Shown here one piece after another: positions 6,031 through 8,140 of a DNA stretch of 8,140 nucleotides. The stretch is from an uncultured Collinsella sp. (lineage in GTDB: Bacteria; Actinomycetota; Coriobacteriia; Coriobacteriales; Coriobacteriaceae): the NCBI GenBank assembly GCA_902475865.1, contig CABSBK010000037.1, positions 1 to 8,140 of the forward strand, written 5' to 3'. Numbering within the stretch: position 1 is the stretch's first letter; the number at the start of each line of letters is the position of its first letter. Both the position numbers and the translations under genes were made by a program. The notes under the pieces are model-generated. The model searched no databases and was not told the DNA's origin. It worked only from the letters and a program-made list of their open reading frames with translations.

Positions 6031-6322
6031 TGAGAGCTTGAATGGTGCGTCCGTTGAAGTTCCTGATAGTGTTGCTTGGGCATGAATCTGAATGCTGCCC
6101 CAAGCCCCCTGCCCATCTTTTCGCCGCAAGAGGTACATGCGAATAATGGCCCTGTTGCCGGAGCCGTCTATCAATCATGGTGGACCATCAGGAGCTCCCT
6201 CGTGGCTTGGGCTTTGTGCGGGCAGCTTTGTCGCCCTCGGCGGCTCGCGCGAAGACGCTGGGGAAATGCGTAAGCGTTACCAGCATCGACAAGTTGTGTT
6301 CTGTTTTGGACAGGCGCTCAGC
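6031..6322. other. intergenic region without recognisable gene
   Basis: About 290 bases lie between the HPr terminators and the 3' end of the minus-strand flavoprotein gene. No open frame here has both a family signature and a ribosome binding site. GCTTGGG (6074-6080) and CCCAAGC (6099-6105) form a 7-bp inverted repeat with an 18-nt loop. GTAA-GCG-TTAC at 6270-6280 is a small palindrome. No clear terminator for the minus-strand gene is seen. A 32-codon minus-strand frame starting near 6292 lacks a ribosome binding site and is not called. Confidence 0.5.
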
Positions 6323-7849
6323 TTAGTCTGCTCGATAGTGTGAACCTAAGCTTTCAGTTCGCTTGCGCATGGCTTTGACCATTTCCTGTGCCAGCTGAAT
6401 CTGCGATTGCAGGCGGGCGAGGGCTGCGACTTCGCTGTCCTGGGCTTTCTGTGTGCTCAAGGTCGTTGCCTCCGTCTTCAAGCCCTCAAGCTCGTGTAGT
6501 GCTTCGGATAGGCCTGTTTCGGTGCGGTTGATCATGCAATAGGTGCTCATCGTGTGCTTAAGGCCGTGTGTCAGGCGTTCGGCATCTGTTGTGGCAATGC
6601 CGTAGTGGGGGAGGGCGATATCCGCCTTCAGGGGTGTCTCAGGCTCTTTCTGCGCTGCAAGGGCTGCCGATGCGCCCGCGATGCGTCCGAACACGATGCC
6701 GTTGGCGCTTGACAAGCCACCAATGCGGTCGGCGCCGTGCATGCCGCCTGTCGCCTCGCCGCAAGCGTAGAGGCCCTCAACGCCCGTGTGCGCGGTCTTA
6801 TCGATCTTGATGCCGCCATTAGCGGCGTGGGCATACATCGCAACGCGCATCTCGTCAGTCGGAGCGATGCCGTGCTCGTCTTGCAGCCAGGTGGCAAAGG
6901 TCTGCACAAACTCTGGGACATCCTCGCGGGGGAAGTCGTAGTGGAGTGCCAGGCCTTCGACACCTGCCTGATCGATGACGAGATCGATAGCGCGGGAGGC
7001 CAGGCGCGAAGTGAAAGGGCCATATCCAGAGCGCTGCTCGAGCAGGTCGTCCAGCTTGTCGTCGGCAATATCTACCGGCTGGTCTACATGTACGTAGCGC
7101 CAGGTTTTCTCGTTGAAGACCAAGTTACGCCTGGGCTCGATGAAGCCGGGCATCATCTGCATGAACTATATATTAGTAAGTGTTGCGCCGTGCGCCAGTG
7201 CGATGGCCTGCGAGGAGCTGAGCACATCAGCCGACGTAAGGCTGCGCTCGAACAGGCCGCCTGTGCCACCGGCTGCGATGATCGTGGCCTTGGCAGCAAA
7301 GGGCACGATTCGATTTTCGGTAAGGTCGTAGAGTACGGTTCCGGTTATTCTGCCGTTCGTGTCCTCAACAAGGTCGATAAGCTCATGGCGGGGGAGTAGG
7401 CGAATGCCGAGCGACTCGATCCAGGTCGTCAGAGCGTCCTCAAGGGGCTTGCGGGTGAGGCCGCGCCACATGCGCGTCTTGTGGTCAAAGCAGGGGATAA
7501 ATTGCTTTTGTTGAGCACTCTTGGCGCTTTGCGGACGCTGGAGCTCAACGCCCAGGTCTTGCTCGAGCCAGTCAATCGCTTGGGGAATGCCGTGGACGAA
7601 CGTTTGGACGAGTTCGGGGTCGGCGACACCGCCGCCGACGGTCTGGATGGTGTCGATGAGGTCCTGCTCGTCGTCTTCGTCGACGGGACCGATGAGGCCG
7701 AGGCCCCAGGTACCCGGGAAGAAGCTCGATCCACTCATGGTCTTGCCGGCGCTTGCCACAGTGACGGTTGCACCCGTGCGTGCCGCTTCGATGGCGGCAC
7801 AAAGGCCCGCAATGCCAGATCCAATTACCAGTACATCAGTCGATTCCAT
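6323..7849 (-). pseudogene. FAD-dependent oxidoreductase (FrdA/NadB superfamily) interrupted by an in-frame TAG
   Basis: A 508-codon flavoprotein gene with one in-frame amber codon at position 228 (7168-7166). Both sides are intact and in the same frame. The N-terminal half has the FAD-binding GSGIAG loop (residues 10-15) and AAGGTGG near the second FAD contact. After the TAG come TSRLASRAID, HAANGGI (His341), the FAD-site segment LYACGEATGGMHGADRIGG (about 358-376), and a shortened helical C-terminus ending ESLGSHYRAD, as in NadB and FrdA. The motif around the stop reads LTNI-stop-FMQMMPG, where relatives have TNLEFxQFHPT. The lost codon was thus probably GAG (Glu), one base from TAG, and the usual histidine is Met233. 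The start at 7849 follows AGAAAGGA by 5 nt. No signal peptide, haem, Fe-S or nadA/nadC partner is nearby, so the substrate is unknown. TAG ends six of the seven other complete genes here, so recoding is unlikely. Confidence 0.85.
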
Positions 7850-8033
7850 CGGATTCCTTTCTCGTCCGGCGCATTGTCGCACGGGTGATCGGCAATGGGG
7901 CCGCAAAGACCCGGCAAATCGGTAAAGGGCAAATATGGCAGGTGGGCGTCATGGACGCTCTGACGCTCCATCTCATCACATCTTGTATTTCGCCCCAACT
8001 GATATATCGGCATTAGCTACCCTGCGACAGCGC
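7850..8033 (-). promoter_or_regulatory. upstream region of the flavoprotein gene
   Basis: This 184-nt non-coding stretch must hold the promoter of the minus-strand flavoprotein gene, because a strong terminator separates that gene from the one upstream. No convincing -35/-10 pair was found. It contains the palindrome GATATATC (8001-8008). It also has a cluster of GACGC-type repeats: GCGTC-ATG-GACGC (7946-7958) is an inverted repeat and GACGCTC occurs at 7954-7960 and 7962-7968. These could be operator half-sites. Confidence 0.3.
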
Positions 8034-8070
8034 AAACAAAAAGAGCCGCTACCCGGATGGGTAGCGGCTC
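8034..8070 (-). terminator. strong Rho-independent terminator (minus strand)
   Basis: GAGCCGCTACCC (8043-8054) and GGGTAGCGGCTC (8059-8070) form a perfect 12-bp stem with a 4-nt loop. On the minus strand the stem is followed by TTTTTGTTT (8042-8034). It ends the partial gene at the right edge and isolates the flavoprotein gene from it. Confidence 0.93.
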
Positions 8071-8105
8071 CAAAGCTCAGCTATATGAGCATCGCGCGGG
8101 CGCGA

Positions 8106-8140
8106 TTAGGCCTTGAGGGCCTCCTCGACGGCGACAGCGC
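8106..8140 (-). CDS. C-terminal end of an unidentified minus-strand gene (partial)
   Basis: The last ten codons of a gene running in from beyond the window read AVAVEEALKA and end in TAA (8108-8106). The call rests on the position of this frame just upstream of a strong minus-strand terminator and on the alanine/glutamate-rich helix typical of a protein C-terminus. Ten residues are too few to name a family. Confidence 0.5.
   Translation of the reverse strand, partial: AVAVEEALKA

Noticed and set aside
6197..6292. Small minus-strand ORF (32 codons) downstream of the flavoprotein gene
   Set aside because: No ribosome binding site, no family resemblance, and length within chance expectation.
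7166..7168. TAG as programmed pyrrolysine or other recoding
   Set aside because: TAG serves as the normal stop of six neighbouring genes, no recoding element is evident, and the residue expected from relatives is an ordinary glutamate.
1..8140. CRISPR arrays, tRNA or rRNA genes, insertion sequences
   Set aside because: No regularly spaced repeats, cloverleaf, rRNA signature, transposase motif or terminal inverted repeats with target duplications were seen.

Overview
The window looks like a chromosomal segment of a high-GC, anaerobic, gut-type bacterium. Gene style (AAAGG/GGAGG ribosome binding sites, frequent TAG stops, sugar PTS plus NadB/FrdA-type flavoproteins) fits a Coriobacteriia member such as Collinsella. 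That placement is an impression from gene content and codon style, not a proven assignment.

Plus strand, 1-5926: a long untranslated leader (about 60-330) carries most of the conserved blocks of a class-I cobalamin (B12) riboswitch and ends at a Shine-Dalgarno sequence that can fold into a hairpin. It precedes seven co-directional genes: an M42 metallo-aminopeptidase, the three single-domain proteins of a lactose/cellobiose-family PTS (IIA, IIB, IIC), an M24 Xaa-Pro-type peptidase, an RDD-domain membrane protein, and HPr. Spacing is short and each gene has its own ribosome binding site. Stem-loops sit between IIA and IIB and between IIC and M24, and two successive intrinsic terminators follow HPr. 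HPr would pass phosphate to IIA (His78), then IIB (Cys9), then the sugar bound by IIC. No phospho-glycosidase is present; two cytosolic peptidases sit in its place. This recalls the E. coli fryABC-ypdE-ypdF cluster, which also pairs a PTS with an M42 and an M24 peptidase. The natural substrate is unknown.

5927-6322 is intergenic: the two terminators and then about 290 bases with no recognisable gene.

Minus strand, 7849-6323: a flavoprotein of the fumarate reductase/L-aspartate oxidase superfamily, complete in frame except for one in-frame TAG at codon 228. It is best read as a recent pseudogene or a strain-specific nonsense allele. Upstream of it (7850-8033) is its probable promoter region. 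At the right edge, a strong minus-strand terminator with two further perfect hairpins follows the last ten codons of an unidentified minus-strand gene.

Most noteworthy points: a B12-riboswitch-like leader on a peptidase/PTS operon, the peptidase-for-glycosidase swap, an M24 enzyme whose second catalytic histidine is replaced by aspartate, and the amber-interrupted flavoprotein.
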